Below are positions 12,001-24,777 of a stretch of 64,000 bases of DNA, one piece after another. The notes below the pieces were generated by a model. It saw only the letters and a program-made list of their open reading frames with translations. It ran no database searches and was not told the origin of the DNA. The DNA is from Enoplolaimus lenunculus. Taxonomy: Eukaryota; Nematoda; Enoplea; Enoplida; Thoracostomopsidae. Position 1 is the first letter of the stretch; every line of letters begins with the position of its first letter. The translations under genes were made by a program, and so were the position numbers. The stretch spans positions 1 to 64,000 of the forward strand of contig JASANG010002238.1 in assembly GCA_030248215.1 (NCBI GenBank), given 5' to 3'.

Positions 12001-12722
12001 TGAGTTAAAATTAGAAAATCATTTTAAAAACACTTTTTACTACTCAGTTTTAGCTAACTAATCATTCAAGTTTCGTTTTATGAATTGATGGGATACATTT
12101 GGTTGCTGTGCAACGTTTTTAACCTCACAGGCATAAAATCAATGTGTAAGCACTTGGTGTGCGGTCTTTTATTGTCAACTAAAGTTAAATAAGAGTGCTT
12201 TATATTAAAGTTAAGCGTTACCTATTTTAGTGACTCAATTGCGGGCACAATATGTTTCGCTTTTTAATTTTCTATGCCAGCGAAAGGTTTTCATATTGAT
12301 TTAGTATTCTTAATGCCTTATAAACGCCGAATTTTAAACTGTTAAACTATGAATTTGTATTTTAAAATAAAACTTTTCTCGGACATTGGCGTAAAGGCTA
12401 TTACTGATTATATATCCTTCTTCAAACCGGCGTTTGGCTAAAATGGTCCGATCGTAAATTTTTTTGCAAATTTACACTTCTCATGACTTCCGTTGATGAT
12501 TTCACACCAAAATTTAAATATTTTGAAAGTTTAACAACATAAGGTGCCCTCTTTGATATCGATTCGATGCTGCCTGCGGAGCTTAGTCGAGTGACCCTTT
12601 GTGTTTTCCTACTTGATCAATAAAGACACCTCGTCAACCGCTAAAGATTAAATATATAATAACAGTCCGTCTAGTGAATTGAAAACGGCTTCTTTTTCGT
12701 ATTATATATGTTTGGATGTCTC
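9011..12722. other. Intergenic; no supportable gene
   Basis: AT-rich sequence. The longest frame (101 codons, 10693-10998, plus) is Ile/Lys/Phe-rich, matches nothing I recognise and has no convincing splice context. Short CCGGAT-type repeats at 11050-11110 resemble the CAGGGTGCA element family described later. Confidence 0.4.
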
Positions 12723-12989
12723 CAGTGGCGGACGCGGGTCAGCAACTGATTAGAAAACCGGGTAAAATTTCCTTATTTCAAAAATAGGAAGGGCTTGTCC
12801 GCCCCTGCTGCTGCGCTGCTTTTGGATCGGATTCAAGATTTTATGGTGATGGAGGTCACTTGCGTGTTCCGAAACTTTGTAGTTTTAAAGAGCGTTTTAG
12901 GAAACTTTCTATCTGTTGAGATTCTCAATTGCGACTCAGGTGTAAAAATTTTGAATTTGTGTAATAACGTCCGCCTGGATCTGCCACTG
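12723..12989. mobile_element. hAT-like MITE with CAGTGGCGG ends
   Basis: Begins CAGTGGCGGACGCGGGTC and ends GGATCTGCCACTG: inverted termini of the family seen at 3842-4216 and 59602-59893. 267 bp, no coding capacity. The flanking 8-mers do not match, so the insertion is old. Confidence 0.6.
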
Positions 12990-14406
12990 CATTTCAGGTA
13001 TCTGTAATTGAAATAATCTATTGTCGGAAATATGTATTACCAAACTGAGATGGGGACTATTTGAATCATATCTGATCAAAGTTTACCTATTTGCCTAAAA
13101 TCATATTCATTATTAATATGTGAATTGCTTGCAAATGCATGGCAACTTATCGCGAATTTATGTTTAAGCATTGTTATTCATTTTGGCAGAATAAAAAGTT
13201 AAAGGTATATGTTTAGGAGGTTTAAGCCTTTACCCTTCAACAATTATGCAACTGAAATTTGACCTTAATTTGTTTGATTCCGCCACTGCTTTGTACTGTT
13301 TTTGACTGCTTGTACGGCGTCTTTAATTTTGATGAATCTACGACAAATCGACAACCGAAAACCTGTCGCACACCAGTGTCCAAAAACCTATAAATAAGTG
13401 TGAGCATAATCAGGGCCGGAAATCCGAATCCATTGCTAATTTGCCGAATCTGAATCCGAATCTTTCACACTGCGAATTTCAGACATATCTATAATTTGTT
13501 TCGTTGAAATGCTTGATAATTTTTTAAATTTGCATATTGGCGGCGGGCAATGACCGGCCGGCCAGTAGAAAAAGTGGTAATTGCACAATACTACTCCTAG
13601 TCCAGAAACTTGTGGCAGTGTAGTACAGCCGTGATCCGGCAGGCCGGATTGCAACCGGTTAGATGTTGAATGTCTGCTTAACAAAAAGCAGTCTAAAATA
13701 GTCAATTACTCTGTAAAAATCCCGTAGTGGTACGCCCGACGTTAGAATAAGAATAATCGGTAGCCCCAAACAGGTCTGAGAGGGCTCTCCAATGGAATGT
13801 TTCACAGCTTGTATAACTTCGTGGTCCGCAAAAAAATTTTTTGTTGGCTTGTTATCGTCGGTTCTCGGTTGGTTGGAAGCCCCTTTTGGTGGGATGCCCG
13901 GGACCCAGGCCCCCCTTTAATCTGGCGCTGAGCATAACACTAAGCCTAAACGTGTACATAGTGATGGACGACAAATTGTCCAATGGATGAGATTTTGGAT
14001 TACAAGTTGTTAGTCGACGAGTTGTCGGGCAACGATTTGTCGTTATACCAATATTGATAGAGACGTAACGCAAGTAGTGAAAGCAACAATTTCCATTATA
14101 ACATAGTTTAAAGAAGCATCTTTATCAACAGGCAAAATTATTTGGATGGTTTAAACCTTTTAGCACCACCTCCCAACGATTACGCCACAGTATGAAATAG
14201 CGCATGCACCATTTCAACTCCACTAACGCCTAGGCCCTAAATAGCGTTCAAAACCAAAATTGTGTGTAAAGTAGCATTCAAGCTAAAATTGCTTGTAGTT
14301 TCTCACTCGCTTCGCGCTCGAATTTGTTCATTAAGTTTATATCGAGTGACCTTTCCTATCAGAAAATCATGAATAAATCGGTTTTATTGTTTTAATTTAA
14401 GCAACT
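12990..14406. other. Intergenic upstream of the VGLL4-like gene
   Basis: No exon is recognised. A loose GATTCCGCCACTG end lies at about 13270. Degenerate AATCCGAATC repeats lie at 13425-13465. TTTTAATTTAAG ends at 14401, six bases before the VGLL4-like ATG, and would suit a cis or spliced-leader acceptor. Confidence 0.35.
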
Positions 14407-16096
14407 ATGAGTTATGATAAACGAACGTCACAAATGTCATCAATAAGTGTAACAGTTGGAGATGCGTCGCAAAGTAACCAGGAAGTCAACAACGAACACC
14501 AGTTTAGGTATTATTTTATGCGAATTTATTTTCTGGTTGATGACAAGGAGAGGGTGTAACCAGAATTTTGAAAAGGATGTTGCGTTCTGTGAAACATTTC
14601 GAATGCGGATGTCTTGTGTTTACCCCAAGTGAAAACATCCTATAAACATTTGGACAAACGTCACAAAGTGGGGAGTGTTTGACCTGTAAACGCCTGGCTA
14701 CGTCGACTACATTGGTAACTAGATTGGTCATCTTTATGTCTTCGCTGAATACATCTGTTATTATAAGAATCAATACATGAGCGGAAAGAGTTAACACAGT
14801 TACGTAGGGTGCTCATGAATGTACGATTTTGAAGATATTCTCATGGCAGACGCGTAGTCATAGAATTTTACATCACAACGAGAGGTGATATTTTATGCAA
14901 CAAATTTTTGCAAGTGAGCGTGCCGAGCGAGGCAATTTTTGACTTCTATGATCTAGCAGGTTAATTCAAAATTTAAAAAAAACAACTACATTTTCCTCGT
15001 TTCTCCAGAAATTTTGGGATGATATAACTCCATTATCTCCTTCTTGTTTTGCGCCCCTGTTTTATAGAAAAATTAGAAAATACAACTGAGTCTTATTTAT
15101 TGCTTACTGACCGTTCACGCGTGAATGTAATACGAACCTCTACATTTGACTAAAATGCTGACGTTCCCAAATTGATATTATTATATCACCGATGATACAA
15201 TACCGCCATATCCGTGTGCTGGACGCACAAATGAGAGGGCTTTCCGAGTACCAAAGATTAATTAAGTTCTGTGTTTTTAAAAACATGCCGATTTTATATC
15301 ACCGAAAGCGTCTGTACTCAATTCGTCCACCTGATTCCTATCAAGATGTGTTTGTTTTAGATATTTGTTTTCAGTCGTGATCGCGTCACAATGAACGACA
15401 CAGACCAGTTGGGCGATTTAAGCGACGATGACGAAATTAATGTTGTCGACGTTGTATCTGACGATGATGACTGTGGCAAACAACATCCACGTTGCTCCAC
15501 CGAAGGACTTCTTGCGTTCGCTGTTGATAACATTATTGCACCGTCACGACACCAGTCACAAGCGAGTATTTTTAATGGAATCGCTTCTGATTGTAAAACT
15601 GAGCAACACAGCAATACAACGACAGTTAAATGCGCGTCTTCTCCGGGTGCTCAAGTAGCAACTACACATCGAATAGCAGTGAATTCATTTGGATCCCAAT
15701 TTGAACGGTTGGACGATGCTTCGTTAGAACCTCGATCTAAAACGTCGCCAACTTATAGCTCTATGGTGGTAAGACCCGAGACAACGCAGAACTGTAACTC
15801 GATTCAAATGTGCGCGGTAAGAGCGTCGTCGATATGTAGTAGTAAACGCAAGAATCACGATTGCAATTTGATATCATTCAGTTCACATTCCACAAGCGAC
15901 AGCAAAACATGTTCAACAGTAGCGACTGCGGCAACAACAACAACAACAACTGCAATTTCAACACAGTCGCCAAGTTCAATATCTATTCATTTGGATGACG
16001 GACGCAGCACAACGGCAATGAGTGACGAATCATCACCAATTGAAGTTGAGTATACGGCTGCCGTGCTGGAATCACAACAGCAACAAAAAAAGCAGC

Positions 16097-16140
<44 letters not shown>

Positions 16141-16186
16141 CCACAACAACAACAACAACGCCGACGACGACAAAAACAGCAGCAGC

Positions 16187-16244
<58 letters not shown>

Positions 16245-19200
16245 CGAACAACTTCAATGTGAAGCGTTAGATTTAACTGTACGTCGCGATCAGTCAACCG
16301 TAAGCAACTGCCAATTTTCCAATCTCAAATGGACCAATTCAAATACAAACAATCGAGAAAGCAGCACAGAATTATCAGCAGCGTATAATACATCACGTCG
16401 CCATGGTTCGAAATATTCCGGCTCATCTGGGTACCCAGGAGAAGCAAAAAGCCCTAAAACATCGTTGAGTTTCACGTACCCTCAGCACTCGGCCCCCATG
16501 TCAACATTTGTGGTCAACACTACGGCATCAGATTTGCACCGGTTCAGCGGGGCCATAACCGGGTTCACCCAAAAACCTCAAACATCACCAAAATTTTCAT
16601 TGCCTGCGTTTCCTTTAGCTGGATTTACAAAAACTGCTGTTGCGCCAGTCACAACTTCATCACAATTTGCGATATCGGCGCCGTTGTTTCTTGCAAGTGC
16701 AGCTGGGACGCGAGATTTATTACACGCCAACGAAATTGTGCCTTTATCACCAACGCCGATACACCTTCAAATGCTCAGCCCAAAGTCGGACAATCCATTG
16801 AGGGGTACTCTACGACCATCACCATCGCGAGGAGAGCCGCTAGTAAGTGAGAGTCCAAGCGTAGCTACATTCGATCAAAATCAACAAGGTATGTTCGCTA
16901 CGGGTAACAACAATGCTTCGATGACCACAGCCGATCAAGATCCACATTCGTTATTAGCATCGCCATTTGCTCGCAATTCTTTATTTACCCGGTCGCTTGA
17001 TTCTGCAGCAGCTGCTCTTCTGCTTGCGGCGAAACATTTTAGCGACAATACCGCAAATTCGCCGTCAAAATCTACGCCCACAAATGGCGGAGTTTCAGCA
17101 TCACGAAGCAACAAATCAGCCCGACCTCGGCGACCTCAACGTGGAACGTCACGGCCAGTCCTTGTAAGCCGACGACATACAAGCGATGGCTGTGACTCTA
17201 ACGGTACTGCAAACAAACTTGTATCGACCACTCAAACGCGTAATGAGGACCTAGTCTCCAGTCAAGGAAATTTAGATCCACCTGTAACTGGTCCAAGGCT
17301 ATTCACTAGTGTTCATAACGGTACGATTGATCTTGAACATGTGTTTCAATCGGGGTCGGAAATTCTCAAATTGGTATCTGGGCAAGGGACCGCTAGCTCG
17401 CTTCAACTCTCGTCTGGACTTGAATCTGGGATCAACGTAGCGTTAAAGATCGGGTCGTCCAAGCTAATGGCTTCTTCATCTGGGACAGAATCATCCGGAC
17501 TAAGTCTAGGTGGTGGTAGCTCGAGTAATATTTCGCGAAACAGTAGTAGCGCAAGCAATTGCAGCAGTAGTTTTGCTAATTTTCGACGTTCAGCTGAAAG
17601 TGTTGCGTCGCTGGCGTCGTCCGGTTGCGAGTCGCGAACGTCGTCGCTTGCGACTGCAAAGTTACCATCAGATTCAAGCGCTGCGACACCAGAGTGCTTG
17701 GATGATACGGCGATGGCCGGCGACACTGAGATACAGAAACATGATTGTGAAGGTAAAACGAATGTGCGATACGAATATACTTATTTAATCATTTTCCGCA
17801 TAGAGTATACTATGAGAAATACTACTGCGATAAGTGTAATGCGGGAGAAGTATTACCGTCAGAATGTAGAGAGCTAACAATAATCTCTCTGTACAGCCGC
17901 AGTTTATGGCTCGAAATCACTGCCTTACTTTAACTTGAGCGGAAACTGAGAAGTTCTAAAACAAAAATAATATTCATTCCAATTTTAAGTATTTTTGATG
18001 CTTTCGCTCGTTTTTCAAAAAAGTTTTACTTGACCGGGTGAACATTGATTCATTTGAATTATATTTAGTAAAAAAACAAAACATATTTGACTTTTGTACC
18101 CAGATACTCGGTTTTCTTTTCCCGTTGTTTTCTCACTATTCGTTTCCGTCATTTTCGTTTTCTGTTTAAACCATAGTTTTTGATACATGTTTGGTTCACT
18201 GAATGAATTTGGCCGAAAAAATGTTATAGGAACTGGATCGAATACAGAGTCATCCATAGACGTTGATGAACATTTCCAACGTTCCTTTCGACAGCAATCA
18301 GTTGTATCTACAACAGGCGACGGTAAATTGACGGTTTCTTACGTTCCGCAATTTTATAAGCCAAATAGCAAAATGTATTCGGTAAACCGACAATGATGCG
18401 ACTGGATCGTTTCATAGGCTGGGCGGGCAGTGTATTATTTTTTGCCAATTTTTGTGCCATAAGCCCCTTAATATTAAAGCTAATACACCTGCAGATAATT
18501 ATTGTAGATGGACTCCAATTTGGATAAACATTAATTCAAGTTGACTCAATTTTTCCCAAACCTTGCGGTGGGTGTATATGAAACTGCTCTACTACATTCC
18601 ACCTGTTGCGCTAGTTGTCCAGGGTTATACTTTAGTAACAGGTCTTCAAATAAGCGAATAACTACAACTGTGTGTCTGATAATCGATGATGGTACGGAAT
18701 ATCGTCCCGTAGGTATTTAATGAATAGTGGTGTTGGTTATAGGTCAAGACACGAGGAGTTTAGTGTTCTATTTTTGTGCTACATCCCCTGTTCAAAAGCA
18801 CTAGCCCTATAAATTTCAACTTTTTATCCATTTTGCCCTGTATTTGGCGACCTGATCCATGGGGCAGCGTAATTAGCCCCGTCCCATGGGGTATCACAGG
18901 GCCCTGCTTCACACTTCGATCTCTGTTTTAGAGTTTTTGTATCATAATTTTGTATGTATTTACCAGAGTGCGACCGGATATCCGGCTCCGACTTCGGCAA
19001 AAATCGACATCCGGCTCCGGTATTTCCGGTTGCGGCTCCACCAATTTTTGGCATCCGGTCGCCCCCTGATAATATTTACCTTGCATTTGCTTTACATACA
19101 CCGATTATTTGACTTTTTTAATCTGACGTTTTGACCAGTTTGTAAATATAATTTTTGTGTTTAATTTACAGTTGACGCACATTTTGCTCGGGCACTCGGT

Positions 19201-19248
19201 GAAACTTGGTGGAAGCTTAAAGAACTTCATTCGAATCCATCTGATTGA
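14407..19248 (+). CDS. VGLL4: Vestigial-like 4 (VGLL4/Tgi) TEAD cofactor, 4 exons
   Basis: Exons: 14407-14507, 15375-17752, 18230-18322 and 19172-19248. Phases agree and the joined frame is 882 codons plus stop. The C-terminus carries two TONDU motifs: VDEHFQRSF (residues 838-846) and VDAHFARALGETW (858-870). Their spacing and the linker ending STTGD match vertebrate VGLL4, whose tandem TONDU motifs bind TEAD/Scalloped and compete with YAP/Yorkie in the nucleus. The long N-terminus is disordered: acidic at about 48-66, an EH1-like FAVDNII at 82-88 (possible Groucho contact), poly-Gln at about 268-324, then an ALDLTV stretch resembling a CtBP motif. TTTTCAG lies 16 bases before the Met at 15391, an alternative start if trans-spliced there. 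Reading through the exon 3 donor gives a stop at about 18396 and loses the second TONDU. Family call secure; N-terminal motifs are inference. Confidence 0.9.
16078..16245 (+). repeat. CAA/CAG microsatellite encoding poly-Gln
   Basis: About 55 codons in exon 2 of the VGLL4-like gene, mainly CAA with some CAG, interrupted by a short Pro and Arg/Lys-rich island (16141-16176). It produces spurious long poly-Asn, poly-Leu and poly-Val frames on other frames and strands. Confidence 0.95.
18960..19070. mobile_element. Fragment of the CAGGGTGCA family in a VGLL4-like intron
   Basis: Several CCGGCTCCG/CCGGAT hexamer-like repeats typical of the interior of the elements at 35851-36242 and 41183-41549. 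Termini are not recognisable. It lies in the last intron (18323-19171). Confidence 0.45.
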
Positions 19249-20223
19249 TTCCACGTGACGAACAAATCAACAACAAGGATCTCGATATGCGTTCGAAGGA
19301 ATTGATTGAATGACCGAAATAGATCTAACCCGCTGTCAATTTCTCGTCCACGTACCCGTTTGAAACACCGGTGATCAGTTCTGTATAACGTCAAATTTTA
19401 AGAACAAAAATTGTGATATGACATAATAGCCAAATGACAATACAAACTGTGCCATTATTTTAAGGTTAAGTCTTATAAAGATGAGGGTGGAATATTCCTT
19501 TAGCCGGGCATGGATGTTTTCGTGGCAAAACTTTTTCGTTACAAGCACGATTACAAGTCCGAAGAACCGTTTAGAACCTGATGATCAACCAGTCTAAGAT
19601 CGTGGTTTATAGGGACGAGGATAGAACCAAAGTTTTCTTGTTTTAGATAAAAAACATGGCCTTTGTTATAAACAAAACCAGTGTTAACATTAACGCTACA
19701 GAAAAAGCACTTAAATTTGCATCTGTTGAAAGTTGCCTTATATATTTTAGTTTTGAACTTTCATACACTAAGGACATTTGTAAAATCGTCAAGAAACCAA
19801 AATAATTATTGAGTCAAGGACGGATCTGGAGGTGATCTAAGGATCGGATCGACACCACCACCGGGAACCAAACCTCATAATTTTTAACAACTATTAAGAA
19901 ACAGTTACGAAACGTGGCAAAAGTTTCGTGTAACGTTCATGTTAAAGTTGATATTGTATCCTTTTCACCGAGAAATAATACATCCGCCTTTGTATTGAGT
20001 TGAGATTGCGCAAGGTGAAGACAAAAGTTAGCCATTTTCTAAAACTTCTTTGGTGTTTTGATGCCATTTTGATGCTTTGCTTTATGTTTAAAATATTTAA
20101 ATATGAGAATTCCCAGAATACTTAGATTAAGTCTGTTAAAATTCGAACGATGCCGCTTTGTATTGTCATTCAGTACCCTATTTGTATGAATTCCATACTG
20201 TTCAAGGTTGTGTTCGTTCGCAT
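19249..20223. other. Intergenic; nothing recognised
   Basis: AT-rich DNA downstream of the VGLL4-like stop; presumably includes its 3' UTR. No clear AATAAA with context was assigned. Confidence 0.3.
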
Positions 20224-20441
20224 GGCCTACGTGTAGAACAGAGTCGGAACAGTGTAATAAGCATATTCCTAAGCCTAAGCATAAAAGACTATTACGTGTA
20301 AGGATGAGCTTATATATACGTAAAGCATAAACTTAAGCGTAAGGATGAGCTTATGCCTAAGCCTAAGCAAAAAATTAAGCTTGAGCTTACTGTATTACAG
20401 TCCCGCAGGAAAACGTTCCGGCCCTGTTCTATATATGGACC
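20224..20441. mobile_element. TTAGGC-bearing MITE, copy 1
   Basis: The ends are inverted: GGCCTACGTGTAGAACAG..GGAAC on the left, GTTCCGGCCCTGTTCTATATATGGACC on the right. The interior holds repeated CCTAAGCCTAAG blocks, the complement of (TTAGGC)n, plus GTAAGGATGAGCTTA motifs. Related copies are listed separately. Confidence 0.7.
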
Positions 20442-21412
20442 GTTTATATATATCGTTTTCTAAATGGTTCACTTAGATTATTCAGTTAATGCTAAATGCT
20501 GAAGGGTGAATCTTGCAGCAAATAAACTGATGTGAGGTTTGTTTCTGTTTAAAGTTCTGAATATAGTTTGTAGCTTGCAAACTTAACGTTTTGCGTAGAA
20601 TGGATATTTTTAGTTTATTTTTCTGAGATTGCAAAGCTAAAGTGTTTTCGTATTTAACGTATGCCCGCTGTCGTTCTTTACTGTATTTGGTTCCGAATTT
20701 TGTAATTTTTAAATTTCAAAGCTAGTTTACTTCAACCTCAGATTAATTACTACTGTCGCCAGAAATAGTCGGTAGAGTATTCAATAATTTACGATGGGTC
20801 GGGAAATATTTTCATAACATACAATTCTTTCGACGCTGTTAAAAATTTGCGCTGGTAGGATAGCAAGATGCAGTTTAAGTGACGTAAGTTTACCGTAAAC
20901 AACACTTTTGAAGCCATTGCAATGCATTAAACTTAACTTAAATTCAGCGTAACACGGTTAACTTCACATGAAAGCAACGATATTCTTATAGCAGCATAAC
21001 AATAGCGGCTTGTAGAGTTTTCTCAGACTCAAGTGTGAAATAAGCGTTGCCAATTTCCTCATACGGGACACACGCTCTAAGGAGTGACACATATTCTTTT
21101 TTACAACGAACACGAAAAAAGTTTGTCCATATTGTTAAACGTAGCAGCTTTCGTTAGTTGGTGATAAGTATTGTAGCTTTTGCCTTAATCAGTTGTAGCC
21201 TGCAAAATTTAGCTTCATTTATTGCTCTCACTTAAATCAAGCTACTATGCAGATTGCAGATTGCCAGATTTCACAGTTCGTTTGTGTGACAACCGATTTC
21301 TAACTGGCAATAGATGCTATTACCAGCAGCGAAAATACTGCTCAATTAAATTTGTTAAAAGTAAAGACAAATATTTCTGTTGACGGTTACATAACGCGAC
21401 ATTAAAAATGTA
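20442..21412. other. Intergenic; nothing recognised
   Basis: AT-rich sequence with no coding or repeat structure I can support. Confidence 0.3.
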
Positions 21413-21537
21413 TACTGTAGTGACTCGAATAAAAGGCCCCCATTTTGAGTCGCAATAAGTATTGGATTCGTATCCCTGGTAGCCTCTGGAGAGGCGAAAT
21501 AAATATCAGTGCCCCTCTTATTCGGGTCACTACAGTA
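21413..21537. mobile_element. Tc1/mariner-like MITE, copy 1
   Basis: 125 bp, bounded by TACTGTAGTGACTCGAATAA and its near-perfect inverse TTATTCGGGTCACTACAGTA, with TA at both outer ends as in Tc1/mariner insertions. A larger relative is at 25961-26416. Confidence 0.65.
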
Positions 21538-23098
21538 GACACTGACATCATGAATCAATGTTTATACTTGATGGCTTTGTCTGTTTGGTGTAGACTTACA
21601 TACTGTAGCAAAACACCAAGTATACACGATAGAGTTTAGTTAGGGCTGCGCTATATTACAGGGACGGAAGCCGCAGCTCGCTGCTGGCACAATCTGTTTG
21701 GTGGAATTTTTAATGAAACAATTTGCCGTGCCGCGTGGCGGCGTCGATTGGCGCGTGGCGAATTTAGCACAATCCTTATACTTAAAAAAACTTAAAAATT
21801 TACCGAAAACTACTTCGCATTTTATAGTAAATTGTGCAGTTGAGGACCCAGGGAGTTTTGACGAGGAACCCGGACAACATATACTGGAGAATCGAGAACG
21901 ATCAGCCAAACGAATTTTAGTATACTAAATTTTGGTTTTATGTTGAATACCCCGTTGAATTCGTTAGTGAAATAGCATGTAACAACTGTGCAATAAGTTT
22001 ACATTTATATACGATTAGGAATATTAAGATTTAAAGATAAGATTTATTACCAAAAATTGAAAGGGCTGGAAATAGCAGAAAATGGATTCACTTGTAACAA
22101 CGCCTGATTTTTTTTGAAAAATTCGATCTCATAATTGAGTAATTGTTTTACTCAAACCTAAATTTGGAGTTTTCCGCGAAATTGAAATTTGACACTACAC
22201 AATGACATATTATGTTCCTTTCAGTTGGAAGGAAGCTAGTGTCAAAGATATACTGAGCGGAAAAAAATGCAGCGAATGTTGAGAAGTGTATTGTGGCTCA
22301 TAACTCAAAAAATGTCCGCCCAGCTTTCAATGTCTTTATTCTTATCATAGGGAATTTAATCGGAATTTCAGATCTGTTTTCACATAATATAGGCTAGTCC
22401 CTCAGGCTCAACGTTACTGGTATTGGATGGTGCGAATCGCAGGGTACAGCCGAAGGCCAGCCTTCGGCTCTGGCTCCGGCAGAAAATCGACCTCTCTAAA
22501 GATCTAATGAAAACCGTGGTTAATGCATGCTAATCGACTTACTAAAAAGGCTAGGAATGTTGTGTCTTTATCTATAAAGGCGCTTATCTCTGTGTCAGTT
22601 TCAGCCTATGTGCAAGTGTCAGTAGCAAACTATGTTCGCGCCCCAGTTAGAATGAAATCCACGGATTTGTAATATTACGGTTTAGCACTAAAATAGCGTT
22701 GTTCAACAATTGCCAGTTCCGTCACAGACCATTAAACGAAACGGTAAAACATTTTAATTTGTAAATAACTCAGGAAAACCGACAATTTTCGTTGTCTCGG
22801 CTATTAATGCCTGGGACGACACACTTGTCATGAAAACTGTTTTGTTAAAGATTTAAAAAAATTTTCTGCAGTTTCTTTTTCTGTATAGTGTTTGTGTAAT
22901 TGACGAATATGTAACAATTAAGATTTGACCTGTTTAAAATATGCTGTGTTTCGTTTGCGTTTCGCATTTTCCAAACTCATCTTAGTACCATTCCAGGCAT
23001 TGGGTTGAGCGTGCAAGCATCGGAGTGCGATGAAGCAAATTTTGAATATTAAAGCTATTGCAAACTCCAAATTTCAGAATTTTTTCGACTATATATAC
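21538..23098. other. Intergenic; repeat relics
   Basis: A GC-richer patch at 21640-21920 gives overlapping frames on both strands with no recognisable domain. A fragment with CAGGGTACAGCCG and CGGCTCTGGCTCCGG at 22439-22500 belongs to the CAGGGTGCA family. Confidence 0.35.
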
Positions 23099-23308
23099 TC
23101 CCATTCGAACAGGGCCGGAACAGTAGTATAAGCATATTCCTAACCATAAGCCTAAGCCTAAGTTTAAGCGTAAGGATGAGCCTACTCCTACTCCTAAGCC
23201 TAACCTAAGCCTGAGCCGAAGCCTATGCAAAAAATTTTGTGCAAAGCTTAAACTGACTCTATTACTGCCCCTCCGGAAAACGATCCGACCCTGTTCTATA
23301 CATGGGCC
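23099..23308. mobile_element. TTAGGC-bearing MITE, copy 2
   Basis: CGAACAGGGCCGGAACAGTAG at the left, CCGACCCTGTTCTATACATGGGCC at the right, with CCTAAGCCTAAG blocks inside. A long minus-strand frame across it (22982-23617) is a repeat artefact. Confidence 0.7.
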
Positions 23309-24777
23309 AAAAACTTTACCTGAGAAGTTGAAGGTGCAATTGCGCACGTCGCTTTGAACATGCTTGCCAGCGCCTATGTCAAATAAAGCTATAGCTTCAC
23401 CATGCAATTCTAAGCTGACCCACTGTACGGATTTCTTATATATATGAATAAATTTAATTCCTTGTTTTTGAAAAAAAAGAAAAGTGATTAGCGATATCAG
23501 AGATCTAGCGAGCTTCCACTTTCTGACCTGGGTAATACAAAACTGACTTCGCTTCAGTGCATTTAATAAACCGTCTATTAAAGAAAAAAACAACCATAAC
23601 GTGTAAAATGTGGACACATAGCTTTCAATAGTATCCTAATTAGATCTGTGCCTATATACGATTTACGATTGTGTTTTGGACGATTACACCAAAAAATTTT
23701 ATAGTTTGAAAATTATAGAGCCCAGAAAGCGCACTGACTTCTAATTTTTTCAATACCAGTTCACGACAAATTATGAGTTGTTTTTTAATAGATTGCCGTT
23801 TGATTTTAAGTCCCGATAAAACTGGAACGTTTTAGGTAAACAGTTTTGGTGCTAGTAGACAGTTTGAACAAGTATATATATACGGTAGTCGTTGGGGTGG
23901 ACGTATCTAAACTGTAATGCATTTATTTAGGTACCATTCCAGAACTTCAGAGATGATTTTAACTGAGTTGTGTTTTTGGAAAGTGAAGCTTTATAGGATA
24001 TCTGATACACAGGCTCAGAACCTAAAATTTAGGGCGTTAATTTTAAAATTAAACACAGAGAATAAAACAGTTACAGCTTTATAATGTCTAAGGTGATTAA
24101 GGCTGAGAGTTGACTTATTAGTAAGATCTTCTATTACTAGCAGTGTAGTAGGTATTGTGCGATTCTCAGAACTTCATTTCAACAGCAGTTTTAATAACTC
24201 GATTGGCAGAAAACGCTAAAATTCTCATAAAAGCGATCGTCTACTAAAGCAATTTAAACGGAAATTTATGACTGTGTGTGAGATGCTCACACCCTATACC
24301 ATATGTAACATAACACCTAATCAAGCCCACGGGGCACGTTTTTAAAGTAATCTTAACTATATTTAATGTTATAACTTTGTTGGACAAAGACATTTCGGAT
24401 ATCAATATATACGAGCATCCAGATATATATTTCCTCTCGGACACATATTCGAATATTTTTCATTTCCAGGTATCCGGTGCCCATTTTTAGATTTAGGTCG
24501 CAGATGTTTGAATAATCTTCTATAAGAGTTGTAGCGCTATACTTTTGATGACGTTCAGCGCCATCCGTCACACGTGCGGCGCCGTACGTTTCCCGTGCGG
24601 CGTTGTTTATAATATCCTTACGCCTAAGTCTAAACATATTGATTTAGACTATAGACACACCGTGCTATTTGTGCAGATTCTGTCCATTCTGCGGCGTTGT
24701 AACTTTAGTTCTCGCATTCTAAAATGATTTAAAACAGGCATGATGTATTAGCTTTATCGTCTATTAATGCATCAACA
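23309..24777. other. Upstream region of the neuropeptide gene
   Basis: AT-rich, no recognised features. CGTGCGGCG occurs twice in near-repeat at about 24572-24604. The promoter of the neuropeptide gene should lie here, but no core element is convincing. Confidence 0.3.

Noticed and set aside
15983-16297. Minus-strand poly-Val/poly-Leu and plus-strand poly-Asn frames
   Set aside because: They are other readings of the CAA/CAG microsatellite inside the VGLL4-like exon.
22982-23617. 211-codon minus-strand frame
   Set aside because: It spans the TTAGGC-bearing MITE, whose hexamers give a periodic Gly/Leu/Arg run; the rest has no family resemblance.
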